Positions 7,870 to 15,846 of a stretch of DNA of 53,055 nucleotides are shown here, piece after piece. The stretch lies in NCBI GenBank assembly GCA_050331455.1, contig JBHJGV010000012.1, positions 1 to 53,055 on the forward strand, given 5' to 3'. The first letter of the stretch is position 1. Each line of letters begins with the position of its first letter. The position numbers and the translations under genes were made by a program. The notes beneath the pieces were generated by a model. That model made no database searches and had not been told where the DNA came from. It was given only the letters and a program-made list of their open reading frames with translations. The DNA is from CAYUYV01 sp050331455 (GTDB lineage Bacteria; Pseudomonadota; Alphaproteobacteria; JAJFIK01).

Positions 7870-9462
7870 TCATGCCCGCTCGCGGGTGGCCTTCAACTCA
7901 ATGTCCGGCCATTTCTCCTTGGTGTACCCGATCTCCCAGGCGCTCTTGGCCAGGAACACCGGGCTTGCGTCGCCGTCCTCCGCCATGGCGGTGCGGTGGC
8001 TGTCGATGAAACGCTCCAGGTCCTTGCGCTCGGCCGCGCTCACCCAGCGGGCGGAGTCATAAGGTGCAGGCTCGAATTCCACATCGAGGCCGTATTCCGC
8101 CTTGATCCGCTCCTTCAGCACATCGAGCTGCAGGCGGCCCACGACGCCGATCACCCAGTTGGCGCCGATCAGGGGGCGGAAGACCTGGGTCACGCCCTCC
8201 TCGGCGAGGCTTTCCAGGGCCTTTCGCATGTGTTTCTGTTTCATGGGATCGCCGAGGCGCACCCGGCATAGAATCTCTGGTGCAAAATTGGGGATGCCCG
8301 TGAAGCGGATATCCTCGCCTTCGGTCAGCGTATCCCCCACCCGCAGGGTGCCGTGGTTCGGAATGCCGATGATGTCGCCGGGAAACGCCTCATCAACGAG
8401 ATCCCGGTCCTGGGCGAAAAACAGGATCGGATTGTGCACGCCGATGGTCTTACCGGTGCCGATCTGCTTCAGCTTCATGCCGCGCTTGAACGTGCCGGAG
8501 CACAGGCGGAAAAAGGCGATCCGGTCCCGGTGGTTCTGGTCCATGTTCGCCTGAACCTTGAAGACAAAGCCTGCGACTTTTTTCTCGTCCGGCTCCACCG
8601 TCCGGCGTTCCTCCTTACCCAACAGGGCCGCCGTCTGGGGACGGGGCGCGGGGGCGAAACGGCCCACGGCGCGCAGCAACTGGCGCACCCCGAAATTGCG
8701 CAGTGCACTGCCGAAATAGACCGGTGTCAGATGGCCCTCGCGATAGCTCTGCACGTCCACGGACGGATAGCCGTCGCGCACGAGTTCCACATCCTCACGC
8801 AGTTTTTCAAGATCGGCCGCATCCAGCACCTCGCCGATGCGGTTGCCGTCCAGGCGCAGGCCGATCTCGGCGTCTTCTCCGGAGGCGCGCTCGAACAGCA
8901 TCATATGGTCGGCCAACAGGTCGTAAGAGCCGCGGAAATTCCGCCCCATGCCGCAGGGCCACATGGCCGGGGCCGTGTCGAGGGCCAGCTTGTCGGCGAT
9001 CTCGTCCATGAGGGCGAAGGGGTCCTCGGCCTCCCGGTCCATCTTGTTCACGAATGTGATGATGGGGATGTCCCGCAGGCGGCAGACCTCGAACAGTTTC
9101 AGGGTCTGGGCCTCGATGCCCTTGGCCGCATCGATGACCATGATGGCGCTGTCGGCGGCCGTCAGGGTGCGGTAGGTATCCTCGGAAAAGTCCTCGTGGC
9201 CCGGCGTGTCCAGGAGGTTGAACACGGTGTCCTCGAATTCGAAGGTCATCACCGCCGAGGTGACGGAAATGCCGCGCTGCTGCTCGATCTTCATCCAGTC
9301 CGACCGGGCGCGCCGGTTTTCCCCGCGCGCCTTCACCTGCCCGGCAAGGCGCAGGGCGCCGCCCTGGAGCAGGAGATGTTCGGTCAGGGTCGTCTTGCCC
9401 GCATCGGGGTGTGAAATAATCGCAAAGGTCCGCCGGGACACGGCAGGGGACGGCTGACTCAC
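7870..9462 (-). CDS. prfC: Peptide chain release factor 3 (RF3)
   Basis: 530 residues, the family's normal length. GTPase motifs are SHPDAGKTT (17-25, G1), DTPGHEDF (85-92, G3) and NKMD (139-142, G4), and the RF3-type C-terminus contains NWVIGVVGRLQLDVLKERI. RF3 is the GTPase that recycles RF1/RF2 after termination. The start is GTG at 9462 with AGGAG 8 nt upstream. Transcribed toward the MscS gene. Confidence 0.97.
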   Translation of the reverse strand: MSQPSPAVSRRTFAIISHPDAGKTTLTEHLLLQGGALRLAGQVKARGENRRARSDWMKIEQQRGISVTSAVMTFEFEDTVFNLLDTPGHEDFSEDTYRTLTAADSAIMVIDAAKGIEAQTLKLFEVCRLRDIPIITFVNKMDREAEDPFALMDEIADKLALDTAPAMWPCGMGRNFRGSYDLLADHMMLFERASGEDAEIGLRLDGNRIGEVLDAADLEKLREDVELVRDGYPSVDVQSYREGHLTPVYFGSALRNFGVRQLLRAVGRFAPAPRPQTAALLGKEERRTVEPDEKKVAGFVFKVQANMDQNHRDRIAFFRLCSGTFKRGMKLKQIGTGKTIGVHNPILFFAQDRDLVDEAFPGDIIGIPNHGTLRVGDTLTEGEDIRFTGIPNFAPEILCRVRLGDPMKQKHMRKALESLAEEGVTQVFRPLIGANWVIGVVGRLQLDVLKERIKAEYGLDVEFEPAPYDSARWVSAAERKDLERFIDSHRTAMAEDGDASPVFLAKSAWEIGYTKEKWPDIELKATRERA

Positions 9463-9536
9463 GGGGTGTGCTCCTGAAATTGCATGCCCCGTTTCTACCC
9501 ATGGGTGCCGTCTGTCACAATGGCCCGGTTCTTTTG

Positions 9537-9564
9537 CCGGTCATTCAGCTACCGGTCATTCAGC
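9537..9564. repeat. 13-bp direct repeat upstream of prfC
   Basis: CCGGTCATTCAGC occurs at 9537-9549 and again at 9552-9564, a period of 15 bp, in the gap between the DUF1491 stop and the prfC start. Purpose unknown. Confidence 0.7.
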
Positions 9565-9574
9565 GGAAATCGGG

Positions 9575-9913
9575 TTACGAGGCGTCCACACCGTCCAGAA
9601 AGTGGCGCCCCTGGCGGTCCTCGACCTCCACGATCCAAAGATCGGGATCGAAGCGCTGCTGGCGGGCGATATAGGCGTCGGCCTCGGTTTCGGCGACGGG
9701 GTCGGCGCCCAGGGCCCGAAGCCACACAAATTCCCCTTCCCCCGTGCGGGTGGGGGAAAAGACCGTGGCGGTGCCGTTCAGATAATTCAGCTTGACGATG
9801 ACCGCGCCTGCCGTTTCATCGCCCCGCGCCACGATGAAGGCCGAGGCGCCGTGGACCTCGCAGCGGCGCACATAGGCTTTGACCCACACCTCAGCTCTCA
9901 GTCTCGGTTCCAT
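9575..9913 (-). CDS. DUF1491 family protein
   Basis: 112 residues starting MEPRLRAEVWVKAYVRR. The pattern of DUF1491, a family seen mostly in alphaproteobacteria, is clear: VWVKAYVRRCEVHGASAFIVARGD near 9-32, GAVIVKLN near 36-43, and a C-terminal RQQRFDPDLWIVEVEDRQGRHFL. The function of the family is not known. The start chosen (ATG at 9913) removes a non-conserved 27-residue extension. It lies upstream of prfC on the same strand across a 112-bp gap. Confidence 0.85.
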   Translation of the reverse strand: MEPRLRAEVWVKAYVRRCEVHGASAFIVARGDETAGAVIVKLNYLNGTATVFSPTRTGEGEFVWLRALGADPVAETEADAYIARQQRFDPDLWIVEVEDRQGRHFLDGVDAS

Positions 9914-10106
9914 GGCCCCGCCATCCTTCCTGCGCCACGCCGGCCTTCCACCTGCCGGCCCGTTCGTTTGTGGTGCACCATATTTTCCGCCCAAGGAAAA
10001 GACCAGCCGGGTTGTGGGCCGCCGTGAAATTATCGATCAAACCTTGCGATTCGCTAAGATCTCAATGGACGCACCGACCTTACGGGGACGACGGAGAAGA
10101 CACGCT

Positions 10107-10403
10107 GTGAATACCACTCTGACAAGCTTCACCGGGCTTTTGAACAACGCCTAAGTGGTCGGCACGCTCATCTTCGTCGCAGAGGTCTATGCCCTGAGAG
10201 CTGCGGCGCTTTATGCCCTGCGACGCAAGCGCGAGGTCCTGGACGAGGGACGGCGCCGGTGGATCACCGTGGTCCAGAACCTGTCCGCGCTCGTCATCGT
10301 CATTGGCCTGATGATCATCTGGACCCCCCATATTTCTTCCGCCGCCCCTTCGAAGGGGGCGAGAAGCCGACATCGTCCAGGATGCGCTGTGGTTCATTCG
10401 TGA
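10107..10403 (+). pseudogene. Decayed MscS-type channel gene fragment
   Basis: A GTG start at 10107 with GGAGAAG 8-10 nt upstream opens VNTTLTSFTGLLNNA, then an in-frame TAA (10152-10154), then VVGTLIFVAEVYALRAAALYAL and a segment with RRKREVLDEGRRRW-VQNLSALVIVIGLMIIWTPH. This resembles the N-terminal membrane part of YbdG/MscS-type channels, where a basic loop before a hydrophobic helix ending in W-x-P/E is common. Similarity stops near 10330, and the beta domain is missing. A short second open piece (DIVQDALWFIREENQ, near 10360-10410) may be another remnant. From there to 10591 nothing is recognised. Confidence 0.6.
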
Positions 10404-10591
10404 GGAAAACCAGTAAGCCCAGAAGGAGGCCGAACGCGCCGCCTGACCGAACAGATGGTTCTCAAAGGGATGGATGGCCTTGCATGGCACCGGTCAGCCC
10501 ATGGCGGCTCGACCATTACCGCCCTTCAGCGACTCGTTGACGAAGGCTTGACGCGCGGCCCGTCTACGACCCAACAGAACATGCCCACCCC

Positions 10592-11755
10592 TCACCCCCT
10601 CAGCAGCCGTCCGAAGGAGCGCACATCCTCGACGAACCGGGCTGGGCGCTCCAGGGCGGCGAAGTGGCCGCCTTCGCCGATATCGCTCCAGCGCACCACG
10701 TTATAGCTTTTCTCAACCATGCTGCGCGGGGGCCATTGGAAATTGTCGAAGGGAAAATTGGCGATGGCGGTGGGCTTTTCCAGGCGCTGTCCCGGAGGGA
10801 TCGGCGTGCCGTAACGATCCTCGAACAGACCGCGATACTGCCAGGAGGCCGTGTTGAAGGTGCGGGTCACCAGATAGATCATGATATTGGTAAGCAGCTG
10901 ATCCTTCGTATAGGCACTTTCAATGTTGTCACCGTCCGTATGGGACCAGGTGTTGAACTTCTCCACCAGCCATGCCGCAACGCCCACGGGACTGTCCATC
11001 ATGGCATAACTCAGGCTTTGGGGTTTGGTCATCTGCAGGCGGAAATAGGCGCCTTCCGCCTCGAACGCGCCGGCGGCCCGGGCCTCCGCCGCCTTTTCCT
11101 CGTCGGTTTCCGCCCGGACGCCCGGGCTGCGCCAGCCATACATGTTGAGATGCACGCCGGCGCAGGCCGGGTCGTCATGGCCGAGCCAGGCGGAGATCAC
11201 GGAGCCCCAGTCACCCCCTTGTGCGATATAATCCTGGTACCCCAGAACGCCGGACATGACCTGACCCAGATAGGCCGCGATGCGCCGCGGGCCCATGGGA
11301 TTGCGGGGCTTGCCGGAAAACCCGTAACCGATCAACGACGGCACCACGACGTCGAAGGCGTCCTCCGCGGATCCGCCGAAGCGTTCCGGATGGGCCAGGG
11401 GCTCGATCACTTCGAGAAACTCGAAAAAGGAACCCGGCCAGCCATGGCTGATGATCAGCGGGCGGGCGTGAGGGCCGGATCCTTTTTCATGGATGAAATG
11501 GACCGGGATTGTCTCGCCCTCGACCGTCGCCTCCGCGATGAACTGGGGAAACCGGTTGAGGCCCGCCTCGGCTGCCCGCCAGTCAAAACCGCCGGTCCAA
11601 TAGGCGCACAGCTCGCGCAGGTAATCGAGATTGGTGCCATAGGCCCAGCCGCCATGGGCCGGCATTTCGTGCCAGTCATAGTCCCGCACCCGGGCCATGA
11701 TCCGTTCCAGGGTGGCATCCGGCACGGCAATGCGAAAGGGCATGGGCTTCGGCAT
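10592..11755 (-). CDS. Epoxide hydrolase, EHN-domain alpha/beta-hydrolase
   Basis: 387 residues. An N-terminal EHN region (PFRIAVPDATLERIMARVRD) precedes the alpha/beta-hydrolase core. HGWPGS (104-109) is the oxyanion motif of epoxide hydrolases, Asp182 in GGDWGS is the expected nucleophile, and His364 in GEGGHFAALE the catalytic base. YGFSGKP near 144-150 is also typical. It should open epoxides to diols in the cytoplasm. The start at 11755 has GGAG upstream; a longer frame begins at 11905 but lacks conserved sequence. It is divergent from the dehydrogenase gene at 11923. Confidence 0.92.
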   Translation of the reverse strand: MPKPMPFRIAVPDATLERIMARVRDYDWHEMPAHGGWAYGTNLDYLRELCAYWTGGFDWRAAEAGLNRFPQFIAEATVEGETIPVHFIHEKGSGPHARPLIISHGWPGSFFEFLEVIEPLAHPERFGGSAEDAFDVVVPSLIGYGFSGKPRNPMGPRRIAAYLGQVMSGVLGYQDYIAQGGDWGSVISAWLGHDDPACAGVHLNMYGWRSPGVRAETDEEKAAEARAAGAFEAEGAYFRLQMTKPQSLSYAMMDSPVGVAAWLVEKFNTWSHTDGDNIESAYTKDQLLTNIMIYLVTRTFNTASWQYRGLFEDRYGTPIPPGQRLEKPTAIANFPFDNFQWPPRSMVEKSYNVVRWSDIGEGGHFAALERPARFVEDVRSFGRLLRG

Positions 11756-11922
11756 GGGCGGGTCTCCTCGGGGTTTTCGTCCGCGCGCGGAAGGGCTGCC
11801 CACCACAGGGCCGTCGGGCCGCCATGACACGCGCGATTTGATCCCAGAATGCCACTGGCGCATAAATCGTGACAGAGCTTTCGCGCTCTCAACAATGAAG
11901 AGCAATCATGGGAGGCCCAAGG

Positions 11923-13002
11923 ATGCGTGCCGTCGTCAGCCGCCGGGGCAGATTGACCGTCGAAGACCGGCCCATGCCGGTCCCGGGCGAAGGGGAAGTG
12001 CTGCTGAAGGTCAAGGCCTGCGGGATCTGCGGCTCGGACCTCCACATGCTGCACCATTCGGAGCATTTCGAGGACCTCTCCCGGCGCTCGGGCGCACCCA
12101 TGCGCATGGACATGGGCCGGGGGGTCGTGTTTGGCCATGAATTCAGCGGGGAGATCGTCGATTTCGGGCCGCGGACCGAGGCGACGGTGCCGGTCGGAAC
12201 CATGGTGGCGGCCCTGCCGATCGGCCTGACCCCGACGGGTGTCGAGACCATCGGCTATTCCGATGCCTTTCCCGGCGGTTACGGAGAATATGTCCGGGCC
12301 TTGCGGGACCTGGTGGTCCCCCTGCCCCAGGGCTTGTCGCCGGATTTGGGCGCCCTGACCGAGCCCATGGCGGTGGGCTATCACGCGGTCCGGAAGGCCG
12401 GCCTCATGGCCGCCGATGTGGCGGTGGTCATCGGCTGCGGCCCGGTGGGCCTGTCCGTCATCCTGGCGCTGAAGGCCGGCGGACACGGGCCGATCATCGC
12501 CGCCGATTTTTCACCGGTCCGCCGGGCCATGGCCGACCGGGTGGGCGCCGATATCGTGGTCGATCCGGCCGCGGAGTCCCCCTATCGCTATTGGTCGGAT
12601 TTCTCGGTGCCCACGACGGCGAGCGAGCGCTTTTTCGCCCAGGTGGCCGGCGCGCCGTCCCGGACGGGCGTGTTGTTCGAATGCGTCGGCGTGCCCGGGG
12701 TGCTGCAAAGCCTGATCGACGGCGCGCCGCCCGATGCCCGGATCATCGTGGTGGGCGTGTGCATGGAACCGGACCGCATCGAGCCGGCCATGGCGATCAC
12801 CAAACAGCTCGATCTGCGCTTTGTGCTCGGTTACACGCCGGAGGAATTCGCCGAGTCTTTGTACGCGATTGCCGATGGGCGGATCGATGTGGCGCCGGTG
12901 ATTACGGACAGGGTGGGCCTTACCGGGGTCGCGGACGCTTTTGACCGGTTGTCGACACCAAACGAGCAGGTGAAGATCCTGATCGACCCGTCCATGGCCT
13001 GA
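11923..13002 (+). CDS. Medium-chain zinc-type alcohol dehydrogenase
   Basis: 359 residues. The catalytic-zinc region is complete: GICGSD with Cys36, then VFGHEFSGEIVDFG with His72-Glu73, and Glu147 in TEPMAVGYHA. The Rossmann turn GCGPVG is at 171-176, with Asp195 ending the second strand, which favours NAD over NADP. The four-cysteine structural-zinc loop of many family members is missing. I start at 11923 because GGGAGG sits 7 nt upstream; an in-frame ATG at 11908 precedes that site and is less likely. It shares an intergenic region with the epoxide hydrolase, so the two may act in one catabolic step series (inference). Confidence 0.9.
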   Translation: MRAVVSRRGRLTVEDRPMPVPGEGEVLLKVKACGICGSDLHMLHHSEHFEDLSRRSGAPMRMDMGRGVVFGHEFSGEIVDFGPRTEATVPVGTMVAALPIGLTPTGVETIGYSDAFPGGYGEYVRALRDLVVPLPQGLSPDLGALTEPMAVGYHAVRKAGLMAADVAVVIGCGPVGLSVILALKAGGHGPIIAADFSPVRRAMADRVGADIVVDPAAESPYRYWSDFSVPTTASERFFAQVAGAPSRTGVLFECVGVPGVLQSLIDGAPPDARIIVVGVCMEPDRIEPAMAITKQLDLRFVLGYTPEEFAESLYAIADGRIDVAPVITDRVGLTGVADAFDRLSTPNEQVKILIDPSMA

Positions 13003-13418
13003 CCCTGGTTCTGCACTCGCCCCCACGAACGGCATACCCAACCTGGCCGATGGTATAGCACAACGGCGCTCGTGGCTGAATTGTGCCGTTTCCGCCACAG
13101 CTGTGACAAAATAGTCACGAAAAACACTAGATTGCTGATTTTATTGGATTTTTCATGCAGTCCTATGGGGCGTCGCCCTTGGATGCCCGCGGCCAGCGGT
13201 CATGCGGGTCTTTTCGAATGGTTTCAGTTTGGTACGCTCGCGGTGATCCATTCGTTTCGCACGCGGCTCACGGACCATATCGGACCGTTGGCTGATCTGT
13301 TTGCAGTGAGGTCATTTGCGTTTCTTTGCCTCCTGCCCCAGCGATCCGCCCATTGCCACCGTATCCATTTTCGGTTTGTCACAGGGGGGGGCGGTCCGCT
13401 CAATGATGAGGGATACCC
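13003..13418. other. Long leader/promoter region of the TonB receptor, no gene seen
   Basis: 416 bp without a credible gene. About 13105-13165 is markedly AT-rich for this genome and is the likely promoter area, but no clean -35/-10 pair stands out. A small inverted repeat inside it is listed separately. A run of eight G lies just upstream of the receptor's ribosome-binding site GAGGGA. Confidence 0.6.
13103..13118. promoter_or_regulatory. Small inverted repeat, possible operator
   Basis: GTGAC, 6 bp (AAAATA), GTCAC: a perfect 5-bp inverted repeat in the AT-rich part of the region upstream of the TonB receptor. Short enough to occur by chance. Confidence 0.3.
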
Positions 13419-15809
13419 ATGTTCAAATGGACCTGTAGTGCGTCCGTCCTTGCCCTGAGCACCGCGATCGGGGCCGCGCCTGTGGCTGCCCAGGAACCCG
13501 CGCCGGCCGATGAGGCACCGGCGCGTGATCGCATTGAGCAGATCGTGGTCACCGCCACGAAGCGCGAAGAGAGCTCACAGGATGTGCCCGTGGCCGTCAC
13601 GGCCGTCAGCGGCGAAACGCTTGATGATCTGAACATCGGGAATTTCGACGACTATCTGCGCTACCTGCCGAATGTGACCGCCGGCGGTCGCGGCCCCGGT
13701 CAGTCCACGATTTATATCCGTGGTCTTGCAACGGACACCATTCCGGTTCAGCTGGCCGGTGCCAATGGTCAGTCTCCAAACGTTGCGCTTTATCTCGACG
13801 AGCAGCCCGTGAACCTCGTGGGCCGCAATCTTGATGTGTATGCGGTCGATCTGGAGCGTGTCGAAGTACTGCCGGGGCCCCAGGCCACCCTGTTCGGCGC
13901 CAACTCCCAGGCCGGTACGGTGCGCCTCATCACCCGCAAACCCGTGATGAACGAGTTCCAGGCGGGCGCCGAAGGAACGGTCGCCTTCACCCAGGACGGT
14001 GAGATGAGCACGGGGGTTGAGGGTTACTTCAACATTCCGATCCTCGAGGACCGGCTCGCCGCCCGGGTCGCCTTTTTCAGCGTCAATGAGGGCGGCTATA
14101 TCGACAATGTCTTCGGTTCGCGCACACTTCCGGAAGAAAACCCGGCCTTTCCCGTGGGTGCCGAACTCGATGCCGCCGTCAATACGGGCCTTGTCGAAGA
14201 CGATTTCAACGATTCCACCTATAACGGCTTCCGCATCAGCGCCACCTACATCATCAATGATGACTGGGACCTGCGCGTGCAGCATATGCGCCAGGAACTG
14301 GTCGCAGACGGCGTTTTCGATTTCGATCCGGAGGTGGGCGATCTTGAGGTCCAGCGCTTTTTCCCGGATGAGCTTGATGAGGCTTGGCACAACACGGCCT
14401 GGACCCTGACGGGCCGCCTCGCCATGCTCGATGTTCTGTATACGGGCGCGTATCTGGACCGGGAAGTCAACCAGACGATCGACTACACCGGCTATGCCAA
14501 TGTCGGCGGCTTCATTCCCTACTATATCTGCGAATATCCAAGCTATGCGTCCTGTGCCGACCCGACCCTCGGCTTCCGCGGCGAAATCGAAAACCAGCGC
14601 TTCACCCATGAAGTGCGTGTGAATACGCCGAGCACCTGGCGCGTCCGTGCCACCGTCGGCGCCTTCTACGATGACCAGGACATCGTGGAGCGAGGCGATT
14701 TCATCTATCTCGGGACCATTGAACAGGGCTTCGCGCCCAATGCGCCGATCCCGGAAGCATCGAACTCCGATCCCTCGACCCGCCCGCCGGGCGTCGCCTT
14801 CTTCAACGATATTACGCGGACGGAACAACAGATCGCCATTTTCGGTGAGGTCTCCTTCGACGTGATCCCGGACCTTCTGACGGTCACCGGGGGGTTCCGT
14901 TATTTCGACCTGGAAGTGGATGTCCGGGGATCCGCCAATTTCGCCCAGCGGGGCGTCGACGGCGACTCCGGCGTGAATCTCGATGCCGTATTGGCCGATT
15001 TCGCACCGCTGGTGGAAGAGGACGTGGTCTTCAAGGCGAATGTCAGCCTGACGCCTACGGACAATACCCTGTTCTATTTCACCTATTCGGAAGGGTTCCG
15101 GCCCGGCGGCTTCAACCGCGGCGGCGGACAGTCCAACAACCCGGAACTGGGCGTCGTGCCCTTTACCTTCGAGACCGACACCCTCACAAATTACGAGGTG
15201 GGCTGGAAAACCAGCCTTTTCGACGGCACCCTCCAGTTCAATGGTGCCGCCTTCTTTATTCAGTGGGAAGAAATTCAGACTTCGGTGTTCAACCAGGAGA
15301 TCTTCTTCCTCACCTTCAACGACAACGCAGCCGATGCTGAAATCTTCGGTGTGGAAGGCGATTTCATCTGGGCCCCGACGGACAACCTGGTCATCAACGG
15401 TGCGTTCTCCATCCTGGACACGGAACTGACCCGGGTTCCCGAGAGCGTTGTGAACGTGGCGCCCGTGGGCAGCGAACTTGCGCTGGCGCCCTCGTTCCAG
15501 GGCAATATCCGGGCGCGCTACACGTGGTTCCTCGATGACTACGAGCCCTATGCCCAGGCGGCCCTGGTCTATTCGGCGGACAGCTTCAGTTCCATCGTGG
15601 TGGATCCGAACAACCGCTTCCTCCAGGACTCCTATGTCACTCTGGATGCCGCCTTCGGGGTTCAAACCGGCAACTGGCGGGGCGAGTTGTTCTTCGAAAA
15701 CCTCACCGACGAGCGCGCGGAATTGTTCATCAACACCCAGGACAATATCCGCCGCATCACGACCAACCGCCCCCGGACGATCGGCTTCCGCCTCAATTAC
15801 ACCTATTGA
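13419..15809 (+). CDS. TonB-dependent receptor
   Basis: 796 residues. The signal peptide ends near APVAAQ (residues 1-25). A TonB-box-like segment EQIVVTATKRE is at about 42-52. The plug domain contains DVPVAVTAVSGETL, LPNVTAGGRGPGQSTIYIRG and LERVEVLPGPQATLFGANSQAGTVRLIT, all standard. The 22-strand barrel follows and ends GFRLNYTY, with the terminal aromatic needed for outer-membrane assembly. It imports an unidentified ligand; the sequence type is that of the large sphingomonad-like receptors, not an obvious siderophore or cobalamin receptor. A TPR-sulfotransferase follows 37 bp later and is probably cotranscribed. Confidence 0.95.
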   Translation: MFKWTCSASVLALSTAIGAAPVAAQEPAPADEAPARDRIEQIVVTATKREESSQDVPVAVTAVSGETLDDLNIGNFDDYLRYLPNVTAGGRGPGQSTIYIRGLATDTIPVQLAGANGQSPNVALYLDEQPVNLVGRNLDVYAVDLERVEVLPGPQATLFGANSQAGTVRLITRKPVMNEFQAGAEGTVAFTQDGEMSTGVEGYFNIPILEDRLAARVAFFSVNEGGYIDNVFGSRTLPEENPAFPVGAELDAAVNTGLVEDDFNDSTYNGFRISATYIINDDWDLRVQHMRQELVADGVFDFDPEVGDLEVQRFFPDELDEAWHNTAWTLTGRLAMLDVLYTGAYLDREVNQTIDYTGYANVGGFIPYYICEYPSYASCADPTLGFRGEIENQRFTHEVRVNTPSTWRVRATVGAFYDDQDIVERGDFIYLGTIEQGFAPNAPIPEASNSDPSTRPPGVAFFNDITRTEQQIAIFGEVSFDVIPDLLTVTGGFRYFDLEVDVRGSANFAQRGVDGDSGVNLDAVLADFAPLVEEDVVFKANVSLTPTDNTLFYFTYSEGFRPGGFNRGGGQSNNPELGVVPFTFETDTLTNYEVGWKTSLFDGTLQFNGAAFFIQWEEIQTSVFNQEIFFLTFNDNAADAEIFGVEGDFIWAPTDNLVINGAFSILDTELTRVPESVVNVAPVGSELALAPSFQGNIRARYTWFLDDYEPYAQAALVYSADSFSSIVVDPNNRFLQDSYVTLDAAFGVQTGNWRGELFFENLTDERAELFINTQDNIRRITTNRPRTIGFRLNYTY

Positions 15810-15846
15810 TGCGAGTGCGGTGATCGGGAACCGGCTGTGAGGACCC

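Noticed and set aside
11756..11905. N-terminal extension of the epoxide hydrolase from 11905.
   Set aside because: It overlaps the likely promoter region of the divergent dehydrogenase, lacks conserved sequence, and ATG 11755 has a good ribosome site.
13102..13119. CRP/FNR-type site (TGTGA...TCAC) upstream of the TonB receptor.
   Set aside because: The half-sites are separated by 8 bp rather than 6, so it is kept only as an unassigned inverted repeat.
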